Assembly (NCBI RefSeq): GCF_003473485.1
Contig: NC_053044.1
Span: 28,958,091 to 29,022,090 of the forward strand
Direction of reading: 5' to 3'
Source: Medicago truncatula
Taxonomy: Eukaryota > Streptophyta > Magnoliopsida > Fabales > Fabaceae
DNA length: 64,000 nt
Below the pieces are notes generated by a model. That model had not been told where the DNA came from and did no database searches. It was given only the letters and a program-made list of their open reading frames with translations. Positions 51,957-63,583 of the stretch are shown here, piece by piece. Both the position numbers and the translations under genes were made by a program. Position 1 is the stretch's first letter, and each line of letters starts with the position of its first letter.

Positions 51957-52309
51957 TTTATTTGATAAGGTCAAGAGAAAGGTTAGGCATCAAGGGGAAA
52001 TTAAAGCATCCCAATTAGGTTGGCACCTAACAGAGATTCCCATCTTCTATAGTCTTTCCAATACGTAATATTATTAAAAAAAGGAAAAATATTTACAAGA
52101 GGGGGACTAGGCCAAAACCCTCAGAAACGACAGAAAACTAGAATAAAAGAAGGAAAAAATTAAGGGAAACGGTAATTAGACAAACCATTTATGTCCATAG
52201 TAAAATCAACTGCCAACGGGGAAGGCAAAGTGGTGTACCAAATGGTATCTGTCACATCATGACCCAAAGTAGCAAGCTTATCTGCACAACAATTTCCTTC
52301 TTAGAAGAC
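51957..52309 (-). mobile_element. 5'-truncated LINE tail with RNase H end and 15-bp target duplication
   Basis: On the minus strand 52318–52160 reads a plant LINE RNase H-like C-end: Cys-Cys-Ala-Asp-Lys-Leu-Ala-Thr-Leu-Gly-His, then Trp-Tyr-Thr-Thr-Leu-Pro, then a stop. One in-frame TAA lies just upstream, at the truncation point. ATGACAATCAGAGTT occurs at 51942–51956 and 52310–52324 and borders the insert, which fits target-primed insertion. The poly(A) tail has shrunk to a few bases. Confidence 0.75.
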
Positions 52310-52616
52310 ATGACAATCAGAGTTGGACCAATAAGTAAAATCTAACTAAAAATTGTTTAATTCATGATTTAAATTTATGTTGTTATAAATAATTTCTTCT
52401 TCGACAAAGTTTATAAATCATTCGAGTTCAATTGATTGATTATATATTTTCTTATATTGATACAAAATTTGAAAAATGTGAATGAATAAAAACATATAAA
52501 ATTCTTACAACTTATTAACCATCAAATACAATTAAAAATAATTTTCTATATCAATAATTACATTTTTCAAGTTTACATTTAAACACAAATAAAATAATTG
52601 TTTTCTTTTCCTGATT

Positions 52617-52705
52617 CGTGAGCATAACTCAATTGTTAAGAATTTTATATATAATATAATATAGAGGAAATGAGGTTTAAACCATAAACATTTCACTTAT
52701 TCACC
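52617..52705 (+). repeat. Possible SINE relic
   Basis: GTGAGCATAACTCAATTGTTAAGA resembles an A box, and ATGAGGTTTAAACCATAA about 40 bases later a B box. There is no target duplication or tail that I can define. The rest of 52325–53365 shows no other gene or element. Confidence 0.3.
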
Positions 52706-53365
52706 TTATTAATTATTAGATTAATATTTACTATTTAAGTCGGGTTTGAACAAAAAATTCAACTTTTAAACAAAAAGTTAACATGTGTGATTAGGAAATT
52801 TTTTGTTTTTGTCCAATCACTTAATACATGATATTGTGAAAAAGAATTAGCCAATCTCCTAGTATTTTTGTTAGCCCATGAAAAGCACACTTAAATCAAG
52901 TTAATATCAAAATTTTATACCAATTTTTTTTTTTCTTTCTAAATAAAAATAAATAATTCATGATTAAACCTCTTGAATTCTCACTCCTTTCTTTTCTTCA
53001 ACAGAGAATCTATGCCCACCATTGAACTTAACAAGGGCCCCACTTCAAACAATCCACCCCATCATCATATTAACATTAACCCTCTTCCAAAAAATCATAA
53101 TCCTCTCCCAAAAAATCCACCTTCCTCTTCACCATCTTCATCCTTCTCGCTTTCTCTTCCTCTCACTAAAACTTTTCCCATACACTAAAACCCTCACTTG
53201 CATTAATAATTGTGTTGTATTCAACTTCAATAACTAAACTAAACCCAAACAAAAAACCCCTTCAATTATTTATCATTTTTATCACTTCACTCAAAAAAAA
53301 AAAAAAAAAACTCAACTTCAATATCAAATAATAAATTATTTTTATTTTTATAATTATATATATAT

Positions 53366-53464
53366 ATGCTTGCCGGTGATGCCGACGCCGGTAAGCACAG
53401 CGCGCCAATGTTTAACCGACGAAGCAGCGCGTGCACTAGACGAAGCAGTTTCTGTAGCGCGTAG
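53366..53464 (+). other. Overlapping upstream ORF at the SMXL start
   Basis: An ATG 13 bases before the main start opens a 32-codon frame, out of frame with SMXL, which ends in TAG at 53462–53464 inside the SMXL coding region. Its context (TATATATGC, T at −3) is weak, while the main ATG has G at −3. Leaky scanning would therefore let most ribosomes pass. Confidence 0.5.
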
Positions 53465-56400
53465 ACGTAGCCACCCTCAAACAACCTCTCTCCACGCCAT
53501 CTCAGCCTTACTCTCTCTCCCTTCCAATGCTCTACGCACCGCCTGCTCATGCTCACGCGCCACCACTTTCCCTTACTCCCCTCGTCTCCACTTCCGTGCC
53601 CTAGAACTCTCTGTCGGAGTCTCCCTCGACCGTCTCCCTACAACAAAAACCACCGCCGTCGTCACCTCCGGCGATGACGGCGGCCCACCGGTGTCAAACT
53701 CTCTCATGGCAGCCATTAAACGCTCTCAAGCAAACCAACGTCGTCATCCAGATAGCTTCCATTTACTACAGATAATGCAGCAACAGCAACAAAACCAGAA
53801 TCAAACTGCGTCGTTTTTGAAAGTTGAGTTGAAGCATTTCATTCTCTCTATTCTTGATGATCCTATAGTTAGTAGGGTTTTTGCAGAAGCTGGTTTTCGT
53901 AGCTATGATGTTAAGTTTGCTTTACTTCAACCACCACCACCACCACCATCTTCTAGATTCTTTCACCGTTCTTCACCTCCGGTTTTTTTATGTAATATTG
54001 AACCGGACCGGTTTGAAACGGTTCGGTTCGATGAGAATTCAAGAAGGGTTGTTGATGTTTTAGCTGGGAAGAGTGGGAGTAAGAGAAGTCCTCTTTTGAT
54101 GGGTGTTTATGCAAAAACCGCTTTAAAAAGGTTTATAGAGTTAGTTCAAAGTGGAAAAGTTGGTTTTTTACCTAACGAGCTTGATGGGTTAAAAGTGGTT
54201 TCTATTGAGAATGAGATTTTTGAATTTTTTCTTGGAAATGGGAGTGAGGAGAAGATGGGGTTGAGATTTGATGAAGTGGGTCATTTAGTTGAACAAAATT
54301 TACATGCTGGTGTTGTTCTAAGTTTTGGGGAGATTGAGGTTTTTGTGAAGAACAATAACGATGATGATGTTATTGATGATGGTGTTGTGTTTGTTGTTTC
54401 AAGGTTAACAAGGTTATTAGAGGTTTATGGTGGGAAGATTTGGTTGGTGGGTGTAGCAGGAAATTGTGATGTTTATACTAAGTTTTTGAGGTTGTTTCCT
54501 AATGTTGAAAAAGATTTGGATTTGCATGTTTTGCCTGTGACATCTGCTACTCCTTCTATGGAAGGACTATACTCTAAATCCAGGTATGTTTCTCTTTTTC
54601 CTTTCCTTTTCTGTTTCTTTATTGGTTTTTCTGGTTTGTACTTGTCTTGACCTATGTTTGTTTTTTTGTCATAGGGTGTGTGTGTGTTCATGCACTTTCT
54701 GTTTTAATAATACTATATTATATATAGCATACCATATAATATATACCATATGGTTCTATGGAAATATCAAGAACTATATAGTATATTATATACAATAAAA
54801 GGAAGTGTTATATGATATTGTATTTGTTTAGATTTGTGTGTAACAAATAGTTTTTTTGTAGATAAAAAATTTTACATGTCAATATGGTCATTGGCTATTA
54901 GGTTATAACTGGTCTGTGTTCTTGTCTTTAAGTTGTTTTGTGGTTTTTTTTGTTCTAAATTATTCAGATGATTTTGTCTTTGGTTGCTTTCCAACTCTTC
55001 TCTATCAATCTAAAGCTGTTTGCTTGGTTACTGTGCATAGAGAAAGGAAGGAGTAATTTTATATTATAAATATTGAATTATAATCTGCCTCTGGAAAACT
55101 TTCTATAACCTTTTTAATTTTTATGAATTAATAGCATAATTTAATATGGGTCATGATTCAATTGGTTTTGGTTTCTGAGACAAGTTATTTACTTGTCATA
55201 GTTTTGCTGCAAAGTTCTATTTTCTGGGAACAAGTTAATCTGAATTATGAAAGCATTGCTCTAATGGATGCTAGAGATATTGTCATAGTTATGCTTTATT
55301 GATCAGCTTCTACCTGCAGTCTTTTGATAAATGCTTCTTCTTTTTCTGTACCCCTGACCTACCTCTTCTTTTTTGGTTTTATGAATCTAGTGTTGTGCAG
55401 TCAGCACATATGTATCGTCGTCCGATCAAGATCAGAGTCCAAATTTCAAAGCATCTTTTGATTTCTTTTAAAAAAAATCTAAAATACTGAATATGAAATA
55501 TGGATTATCTGATCTTGATTGAGCTGTCAGAATGTAGTTGATTGCGTGTAATCACGAGGTTGCGAGCGACTACACACAACCTAGATTCAATTTTGACCTA
55601 TCAGATTCTAGAGCCTATTATGATGTATATATATATTGCTTGGAAAATATTTACTTTTGTTTGATGATATTTTTTTATTTTTTTACTTTTATTGGGATAG
55701 ATGATGCTTAAAGTCTAACTCTTCATGTGCACCTTAGCTTCTGACAGTTTGGTGTCTACTGAATCTAAAAGTTCCATCTTCATTATTTAATTTGCAGCTT
55801 AATGGGGTCCTTTGTTCCATTTGGTGGATTCTTTTCTACACCTTCTGATTTCAGAAATCCCAATCCATCTTTAACTCTTTGTGACACATGCAATAAAAAG
55901 TATGAACAAGAAGTTGCTGATAATTATGTGAATGTAGGACCTTCTTCTTCAGCATCAACAAGCTTACCTTGGTTACAAAAGGTTAATGTGGATTCAGACA
56001 GAGGATTGGGTTTGGCAAAGGTGTGTTAATGTTATGATCACCTAACATATGTTTCATTTTCCACTGCATGCAAACAAGCACGGAGACAGACACGGACACT
56101 GGACACTGACACGCCAACACATTTAATAATTTGAAAATAATCACATAATTCAGTGTAATTACAAGTGTCGGTGTCGGACACGTCGTGTCCGACACCAGGA
56201 CACGCCTAATCCGAGGAGTGTTCGTGCTTCATTGCTTCATAGATGCAGAGACACTCGCATGCTCACACATAATTGCAACATTAATTGTGTGACAATTACT
56301 GTTCTGACCCACTAAAATAATTTAGTCAGAGGTAAGCAGCAATAATGCTTCTGGCCTAAAATGGTAAAAGTAAAAAAAAATGCATTTTCCTAAGTAAGAT

Positions 56401-59195
56401 TGAAAGTAGCAATATAGTGATTTGTCACCTTGAATGCCTATGCCTATACCAAAGATATGCTTACTGAACTAATCTGGTGATGTTTCTGAAAGTTGATCAG
56501 GACAAGGACAATACATTTTTTATATTTCCATGTGTACTTTGGTCTTACCATATACAAATGCAAATAATGCAATCAGTGGACCCAGGTTTACCTCTAGGAA
56601 GTAGCACTTCCATAAAGCCAAAATATTTCCTATTTAGTATTCTGCATTATATATACTTTTGGCATGTTTTATGTATAACTATAAGCTATTTTTATAACAA
56701 AAGATGAAATAAATTTAAATTAGCTATAAGTTGTTTTCATAAGTTGTCTTGAAGAACTTATGGAAGTAAGCTGAAAACAGCTTATGAAATTGTCAATAGA
56801 TAAATTCTAATGTTTAGCACTACTCCCATAATTACTTTCTAGTTGTCACTGCCTACACAAGATATTTTAAGGACTTCCTTTGAGATTAATATTGGAAAAT
56901 GAAAAAGTCATATCTTTTCTTCACATAAGAAAACTCATGTAGAACATATTCATAAGTTATTTAATTCTTTAACATTTTATCAAGAAGTACTAATGTAGAT
57001 TGCATGAAATTGTATTTTCTCTTGTCAAAAGTTGGGATCTAGATTTTCTGTACTTAAAGTCATGCATTTGACATAGTCATGCGATTTGGACCGTTTGAAG
57101 ATCGGACACTGTGTTCCGACTTTGGTAAAATGGATCCAAAATACAAAGTCAGAACACGAGCTGTCTGATCATAATCAGACAGTCCTCCAGACTAGCGAAT
57201 GCTTGATTGCGTGAATGCCGAAAACCAAATCCATTGAGCCGTGTGTTTTCTCTGTTTATATATCTATCTCTTGATTAACATTATTGTCCCTAATCTTTTT
57301 TTGCATAATGTGCCATACTTTATTTATTCAATTTGTGGCTATACTATTTATTTAATAATGAACTTCATCATCAAGTGCAGACTAATGAAGATAATGCAAG
57401 TTTGAATGCTAAGATCTTCGGATTGCAGAGGAAATGGAGTGATATCTGTCAACATCTTCATCAAAACAAATCATTACCTGAAATCAATATTTCCCAAACA
57501 TTAACGGGGTTCCAAGCTCCATTCCACGAGGGGTTTCGATTCGGTAGAGGAACTAGCAGCCTTAATGAAATCCACTGTTCTAATCCAATTCCCTACATGT
57601 CTAAAGAGTTACAAAGTCCATTTCCATCTAAACAGATGTTACCATTTTCACAACCTTTTGATACTACTCTTAGTGCCAAAGATAAAGCTGAACATGTACC
57701 GAAAGTTTCAAAATTAGACATACAAAATCCTCTCCTTAACCACAGGTCATCTTTGTCCCTTATTCCTGTCACCACGGATTTGGTTTTGGGAACAACATAT
57801 ACATCGGTTACTCATGAGCCAGATACCCCGAAACTAAATGATCATAAGAAGCATCTTCAGCACTTGTCGGATTCTCTTTCGACTGATTTTGATGCTATGA
57901 ATGAGAGTACTTCAAACCAAATTGCTAGATCCTCTTCCTACTCGGGTCATAATTCCGATGGAAAATTTGAAATGGTTGATTTCAAGTCACTTTACAAACT
58001 TCTTATCGAAAAAGTTTGGTGGCAAGATGAGGCAATATATTCTATCATCAATATTATGACACTTTGTAGATCAAGTGACGGAAAGCGCAGTGGATCGAAT
58101 GTTAGAGCCGACACATGGTTTTCTTTCCTTGGACCAGATAGAGTCGGAAAAAGAAAAATTGCTTCAGTACTTGCAGAAACTCTATTTGGAAGCAAACAAT
58201 GCTTAATCTCAGTGGATTTAAGCTCTAAGGACAGGTTTCAACCATTGAACTCGATTTTCGAATGTCACGATGTGCTTAGGAGGAAGACAGTTGTGGATTA
58301 TATTGCTGGCGAGTTGAGTAAAAAGCCACGTTCGGTTGTGTTTCTTGAAAATATCGATAAAGCTGATTTAATTGTGCAGAATAGTTTGTTACAAGCTATA
58401 AGAACAGGTAAATTTCCATACTCACATGGTAGGGAAATCAGCATTAACAATTCAATATTTGTTGTGACCTCTTCTGTGTTCAAAGTTGGCGGCGTTTTTG
58501 ATATGGAAAAGGAACCAAAGATATTTCCCGAGGAAAGAATCCTTGAAGCTAAAAGATATCAAATTGAATTATCACTTGGACATGCTTCCGAGGATATCTT
58601 TAGAAGCGGTAGCAAAAACGTGAGGGTTTCAAAGAGAAATGGAACATTTCTGAATAAAAGAAAGCTCTGTGAAACTGAAAGCAGTGATTCCAATGAGAAA
58701 GTAACTAGCAAGACAATGAAACATATCAAAGAGGCGTCGCGGTCGTATCTGGATTTGAATATGCCTCTGGAAGAGGAAGTGGAGGACGGTGATTGTGAAA
58801 ATGAATCTGTAGTTCAAAATCATGAAACATGGTTAAATGACTTCCTTGCACAAATTGATGGAAAAGTGGTTTTTAAGCCATTCAATTTTGATTTACTTGC
58901 TGAGCAAGTAATCGAACACATTGACAAACAATTTCAAACACCGTTCGGATCAAATTTTGTGCTGGAAATTGATTACGAGGTCATGTCAGAGATACTTGCT
59001 GCTGCTTGGTTATCAGACAAGAAAAAAGCAGTGGAAGATTGGATTGAACATGTTCTTGGAAATAGCTTTGTTGAGGCACAAAAGAAGTATCACAATGTAG
59101 CTGAATATGTCATGAAATTGGTTAAATGTGAAAGCATTTTTGTGGAAGAGCAAGCTACAGGAGTATGCCTTCCAGCTAGAATTAACTTGAACTAA
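53379..59195 (+). CDS. SMXL6/7/8: SMAX1-LIKE 6/7/8 (D53-type) strigolactone-signalling repressor
   Basis: A nuclear repressor; the family binds TOPLESS-type corepressors and is ubiquitinated by SCF-MAX2 with D14 and destroyed when strigolactone is present, which controls shoot branching. Exons are 53379–54583, 55798–56020 and 57381–59195, giving 1080 residues; three exons are usual for the group. The frame is open to 53370, but Met-Pro-Thr-Pro-Val at 53379 matches the family's N-end. Residues 1–180 are the double Clp-N domain. Exon 2 encodes the conserved Met-Gly-Ser-Phe-Val-Pro-Phe-Gly-Gly-Phe-Phe and the Cys-X2-Cys element. The degenerate second ATPase part has the Walker-like GPDRVGKRK at 727–735. 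The RGKT degron reads RRKT (776–779). The EAR motif LDLNMP lies at 933–938. Expression and activity are inferred only from the family. Confidence 0.95.
56076..56229. repeat. MITE-like inverted repeat in SMXL intron 2
   Basis: AAGCACGGAGACAGACAC at the left and GTGTTCGTGCTT at the right are imperfect inverted ends. Inside lies a perfect hairpin with 12-base arms (GTGTCGGACACG at 56171–56182, its complement at 56184–56195, one base between). No target duplication was found. Confidence 0.5.
57100..57170. repeat. Imperfect hairpin in SMXL intron 2
   Basis: GATCGGACACTGTGTTCCGA from 57100 pairs imperfectly with the reverse complement of AAAGTCAGAACACGAGCTG… ending at 57170. The arms are about 25 bases around a 20-base loop, some 210 bases before exon 3. 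Probably a small MITE relic. Confidence 0.45.
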
Positions 59196-59810
59196 ATTTT
59201 TGATCACTATATGTATTGTAATGTAATTACTTGTATAATGTAGCTTGTAGGGTATAAAGCATTTGGTAGTTATAGCATTTTAAGGCTAATTAATCCCACG
59301 ATTTTTTTTCTTTTTGTGGTGATAATTGTGATGTGATTTCATATGGTAAAAGAATGTATAATCTTCACCACCAGTTTTCCTGTTTATTCTGATGGGATGA
59401 ATAATTTAAATTTTTAGATATTAATTTAAGTTAGGGATTTCAATTTATAGTAAACATGGCTGGGTATTCGGGTGTGATTGAAATGGTCGGCTATGGTTAT
59501 ATAGGCGATGAAGTGTAAGTGATAAGTGTTTCATCTTCTTGTGCAAGTCAAGCTGACTAGCTCAATTTCTTACTTACGGTGGAATGATGATACTATTCAC
59601 GCAAATCTACAATGAATTACCTCACATAATCTTGATTACGCCTAAAAACAAATTGACTATCGATTACGGGATATTTTATAATATTTTTATTTTGAGTCAT
59701 GTAATTTCAGTTCTTCCTAAACCAAATAGTTTTTAGGTTTTTTATGCAATTCAATACAAAATTATGCAAATCGGCAAAACAAAGCATCTCATGAGAATTT
59801 AAGAAGACAA
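59196..59810. other. SMXL 3' flank, no gene seen
   Basis: AT-rich sequence after the SMXL stop. A 3' untranslated region of unknown length is expected, but no canonical AATAAA lies in the first 150 bases (TGTATTGTAATGTAA may serve). I see no further gene or repeat to 59810. Confidence 0.5.
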
Positions 59811-60045
59811 TAGATAAAGATTTAAGAGGTCTCTGAAGACATTACAAAGTTGATAAATTTTATTCCAGGTCGCACGACAAGTTTCAAGAAAGAAAACACT
59901 AAAATAAAATCAAGAAAAAGGCAAAAATGCACAGAAAACATATATGCACACCTCGGGTGTGCCGTTGCCCGCCCCGTGTGTGCAAAACATTGCTGACACA
60001 TGAGGCACGCCATCCTACGCGCGAGGCACGTGGGTGTAAAACAAT

Positions 60046-61047
60046 TTTCTGTTGTTTTTCTCTTGCGGGGTTGAGGAAAAAGCCATGTTTTTCAGCCCAA
60101 ATCCACTTGGAAATTAGCCTATAAATACAACTTCTCTCATTCACAATTATTAACGAAGCGGTTCAAGAGGAAGGAAGGCACTAGGAACTTTAAGGAAGGA
60201 GTCTCCCTTCAACCTTAGTCTCCATGGTATGTTTTATTCTTTTGTAATTAGTTACCATGAGTTACTAAACCCTAATTGAGTAGAATTCTAAGATAAACAT
60301 CTATTTGTGTTGTTGGATCTTTTTAATTCAAGTATTTTATTCGGTTATGTTATAATTTTTATTTAATTTTCTTATACAAAATTTTCAATGCTCTCACGAG
60401 AGCTAGAGAGTGTAACATACCTAGAGCTTGTGACTAAACATAGAAATGGAGTAAACACTCTTTTTCGAACATTGCATATTGAATTTTATTCTTTTCCCCT
60501 ACGTAAGACATACGAGATAAGGCTGTCCGTTTGTAGAACTACTATGGTAAGAGAGAGTATGTGCGAAACTTGTACGATTCATAAATGAAGTTGGAGCCTT
60601 TAGATGACAATTTAGGAATCCCAATTCTTTTATGTTTCAATTACTTCTGAGAAAGTAAGCTCTCACTGTAATATTCCATGCGTAAATATATTGGACCATG
60701 TAGGATTGACGACCTTGCAACCTTTATAGCGCGTATAACCTTAAAGTGATCAACAGGTGAAACTCAACGCCTGGAGGGAGGGACATACTGCCCCATGAAC
60801 TGATCAACACTTAAATAGAACCTTTGTCATGTAATAACTAAATGCTTACTTGTCTTTAATCCAACAAGAAAATAGACGGGATTCGAAGAATTCTAACCAC
60901 CACTAACATTTTGAATCTAACCAGGTTACTAACTCACTATTGCTTTGCACAATCAAATAAAACTTGCAAAACCCCTAATTTACCGTTTTTATTCATTTTA
61001 TTGTCTTTAATTTCTGATCTAAATAAGTAGCACTAGTTGTCGAGTAG
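60046..61047 (+). repeat. LTR-like direct repeat, copy A
   Basis: From TTCTGTTGTTTTTCTCTTGCGG to AATAAGTAGCACTAGTTG this matches copy B (61440–62325) with many substitutions and indels, including about 120 extra bases near 60300–60415. CTATAAATACAAC (near 60118) is a plausible TATA box before a transcribed leader. An LTR of an old retroelement is the likeliest reading. The GC-richer stretch 59940–60040 with the hairpin GCACACCTCGGGTGTGC may be its 5' part. Confidence 0.55.
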
Positions 61048-61439
61048 AAGCTCCCATACCGGATAAAGTAGAGGAAACAGAACAAGGGAGCCCAGTCAGA
61101 GCAATTCAAGAGAGAAAAGAAGAGACTCAAGTTTTTAGAAGAGGAGACGGAGTCATGTTGAAGGTACCTCGTTTTTTATTTCCACTAACTCTAACTCATA
61201 AAGTGAGGTACGACCCCTTCATAGTAACACGCACATGTAAGAGCAACCTGGTAGAAATGTGAGAATACATCAAATAGTATGAAAAAATGAACCGACATGA
61301 ATTAAAGGATGTGGTAGACTCCTACAAGGAGATAAGAGTTAAAGAATATAAACCTACTTTGAAGAGGTTCAAAGGCACAACGTAAATATATCTGTCATGT
61401 TCGAGACGTAAAAACGTATTGAATGAGAGACAACTGCTA

Positions 61440-62325
61440 TTCTTTATTGTTTTTCTCTTGCGGGTTTGAGGAAAGAGCTCAGTTTTTCAACCCAAACTCA
61501 CTTTGAAATCAACTTATAAATACAACTCCTTTCATTCATAATCATTCATTGAGAGCGAAGCGGTTCAAGAGGAAGAGCGACTAGGAGATTCAAAGGCGAA
61601 TTCTCTCCACAACCTTAGTCTATAGGATATGTTTTATTCTTTTGTAATTTTGTTTTTAGTTACCATGAGTATAAAAACCCTAATTGGGTAGAACTCTAAA
61701 ATTAACCTAGGGCTTGTGACTTAACCTGGAAATAGAGAAAACACTCTTTTCCAAATGTTGCATATTGAATTTTATTCCTTTCCCCTTCGTAAGACATACA
61801 AGATAAGACTGTTCGTTTGTAGAACTACTATGGTAAGAGAGAGTATGCGAGGAACTTCTAAGATTCATAGACAAAGTTGGAGCCTTTAGATGACAATTTA
61901 GGAATTCCAATTCTTTTATGTTTCAATTAACTCTGAGAGAGTAAGACCCCATTGTAATACTCCGTGTATAGGCATACTCGACCCGGAAGGATTGACGACC
62001 TTTCACCCTTTATAGCGCATGTACCCTTATAGTGATCAGCAAATGAAACTCAACAGTTTGAGGGACATACTATTCCACGAACTAATCAATTAAATAGAAA
62101 CCTTGTCTTATAACTGAATGATGACTTGTCTTTAAACCAACAAGGAAATAAGGAGATTCTAGGAATCCTAACCGCCGCTAACATTCTGCAATCAAACCAG
62201 GTTACTAATTCATTTATGCTTTGTGCAATCAAATAAAACTTGTGAAATCCCCCTAATTTACCGCTTTTATTTATTTTATTTTATTTAATTTCTGTTCTAA
62301 ATAAGTAGCGCTAGTTGTAGAGTTG
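61440..62325 (+). repeat. LTR-like direct repeat, copy B
   Basis: Diverged partner of copy A, with the same TATA-like TTATAAATACAACTCC and the same end AATAAGTAGCGCTAGTTG. The ~390 bases between the copies and the bases after copy B share a short motif (CCACTAACTCATAA with following GTG/GGTCG-like words), as expected if both follow an LTR. Old fossil, family not assigned. Confidence 0.55.
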
Positions 62326-63250
62326 AAATGATAATTCATGTGGAGACGATCTTACTTATCAATTTATTACTTATGAATGATTTAGTACAGCTTGCCGAAA
62401 TTTTCCACAGAGACCCCTCAGTCGAGTGAAGGATATGTGATGCTAGAGAACCTAGGTGAGTCGATTGATTATTTTTAAGGCCACTAACTCATAACGTGGG
62501 TCGTTGAAGGCTTAAAACTAAGTCAGAATCATAGTGAGCTAGACAATGATGCATTATCCATGATCTCTGCTCTCAATAACAATAATTATTTAGAGGAATG
62601 TGAGAAGAGACACAATCTATAGTGGAGTGATGGGTGAATTGGAAAATGCACCAAATCGAAAGATGTAATAAAGTAGTAAGTTAACGTATTTACATGGATT
62701 GTCTTTCAACGTAGCATTTAACAGAATTTATTTGTTTATAAAAGCAATTAAAGGAGTTTATGTACTGTTGCAAGTTTTAAAATGTCTTGCATAATGCGAG
62801 ATTAGCTTGATTTGATTCAAATGATTAACAACGATTTTGTCTTCTTTGTTGTGACAAAATTTCAGATCTATGCATGTGTTGTTGTACAGGAACTTGATAA
62901 TGTTGAAAAATTTCAATCGGATTACATCCCTCCATGAATGAAGCATGTGGTGATGATGACTCTTTCAATTAATTAAATAATTAAATAAATCAGAAGCATG
63001 AAGAATAACAACAACGAATGAGAAGAATCAATTTTTTTATTATATAAGAGGACCCATCTGCTTCCTCCAATGTACAATCTATTTCACCCTTAAAACTCTC
63101 AGTGTTGCTCAGAAACTGATTCAAGCGTCAGGGCGTTTGTAGAAACACTCACACCTCCCTTTCCAATATCAAACTTGTAGCAAAGCCGTCACACTAAACA
63201 CCTTTCTCTTGATCAAATGAAATCAACTATTTTGGCTTCCGTTAATTAGT
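62326..63250. other. Intergenic, no gene seen
   Basis: AT-rich sequence, partly perhaps internal debris of the LTR-like repeats to its left (CTTACTTATCAATTTATTAC near 62350). No coding frame of note, no RNA gene. Confidence 0.4.
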
Positions 63251-63260
63251 GTTTTTTTTA

Positions 63261-63574
63261 GGCTTAATTGCACTTTTTGACCCCTATTTTTCCAAAAGTT
63301 GCGGTTATGAACCCCTAACTAATTTAAATACAAAACAACCCCCTATGTTTTGATTCTTTGGCAGTTTTGGACCCCCAAGGCAAAAATAAAATAAAATATT
63401 GACATGTGGCACCTCACTTAGGGTGCCACGTCAGCGTTGACCGAGTCAACAATGGACTGGGGATCCAAAACTGCTAAAGAATCAAAACATAGGGAGTTGT
63501 TTTGTATTTAAATTAGTTAGGGGTCCATAACCGCAACTTTTGGAAAGATAAGTGTCTAAAAGTGCAATTAAGCC
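63261..63574. mobile_element. Mutator-type MITE with 9-bp target duplication
   Basis: The 314-bp element has inverted ends GGCTTAATTGCACTTTTTGA and AAAAGTGCAATTAAGCC, and arms pairing over much of their length (for example GGTTATGAACCCCTAACTAA with TTAGTTAGGGGTCCATAACC). TTTTTTTTA at 63252–63260 and 63575–63583 is a 9-bp duplication. The target was the poly(T) that forms the tail of the neighbouring LINE. Confidence 0.82.
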
Positions 63575-63583
63575 TTTTTTTTA

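Noticed and set aside
52973-53237. Two 71-codon ORFs upstream of SMXL
   Set aside because: Low-complexity Pro/His/Ser or Leu/Ile-rich translations of CT-rich leader sequence. They may be transcribed as 5' untranslated region but do not look like genes.
53370-53378. Start of SMXL at 53370
   Set aside because: The codon there is TTG. The first in-frame ATG, at 53379, matches the conserved N-end of the family.
59899-60144. 81-codon minus-strand ORF and overlapping frames
   Set aside because: Small frames in an LTR-like, partly GC-rich repeat; no domain and no support from the second repeat copy.
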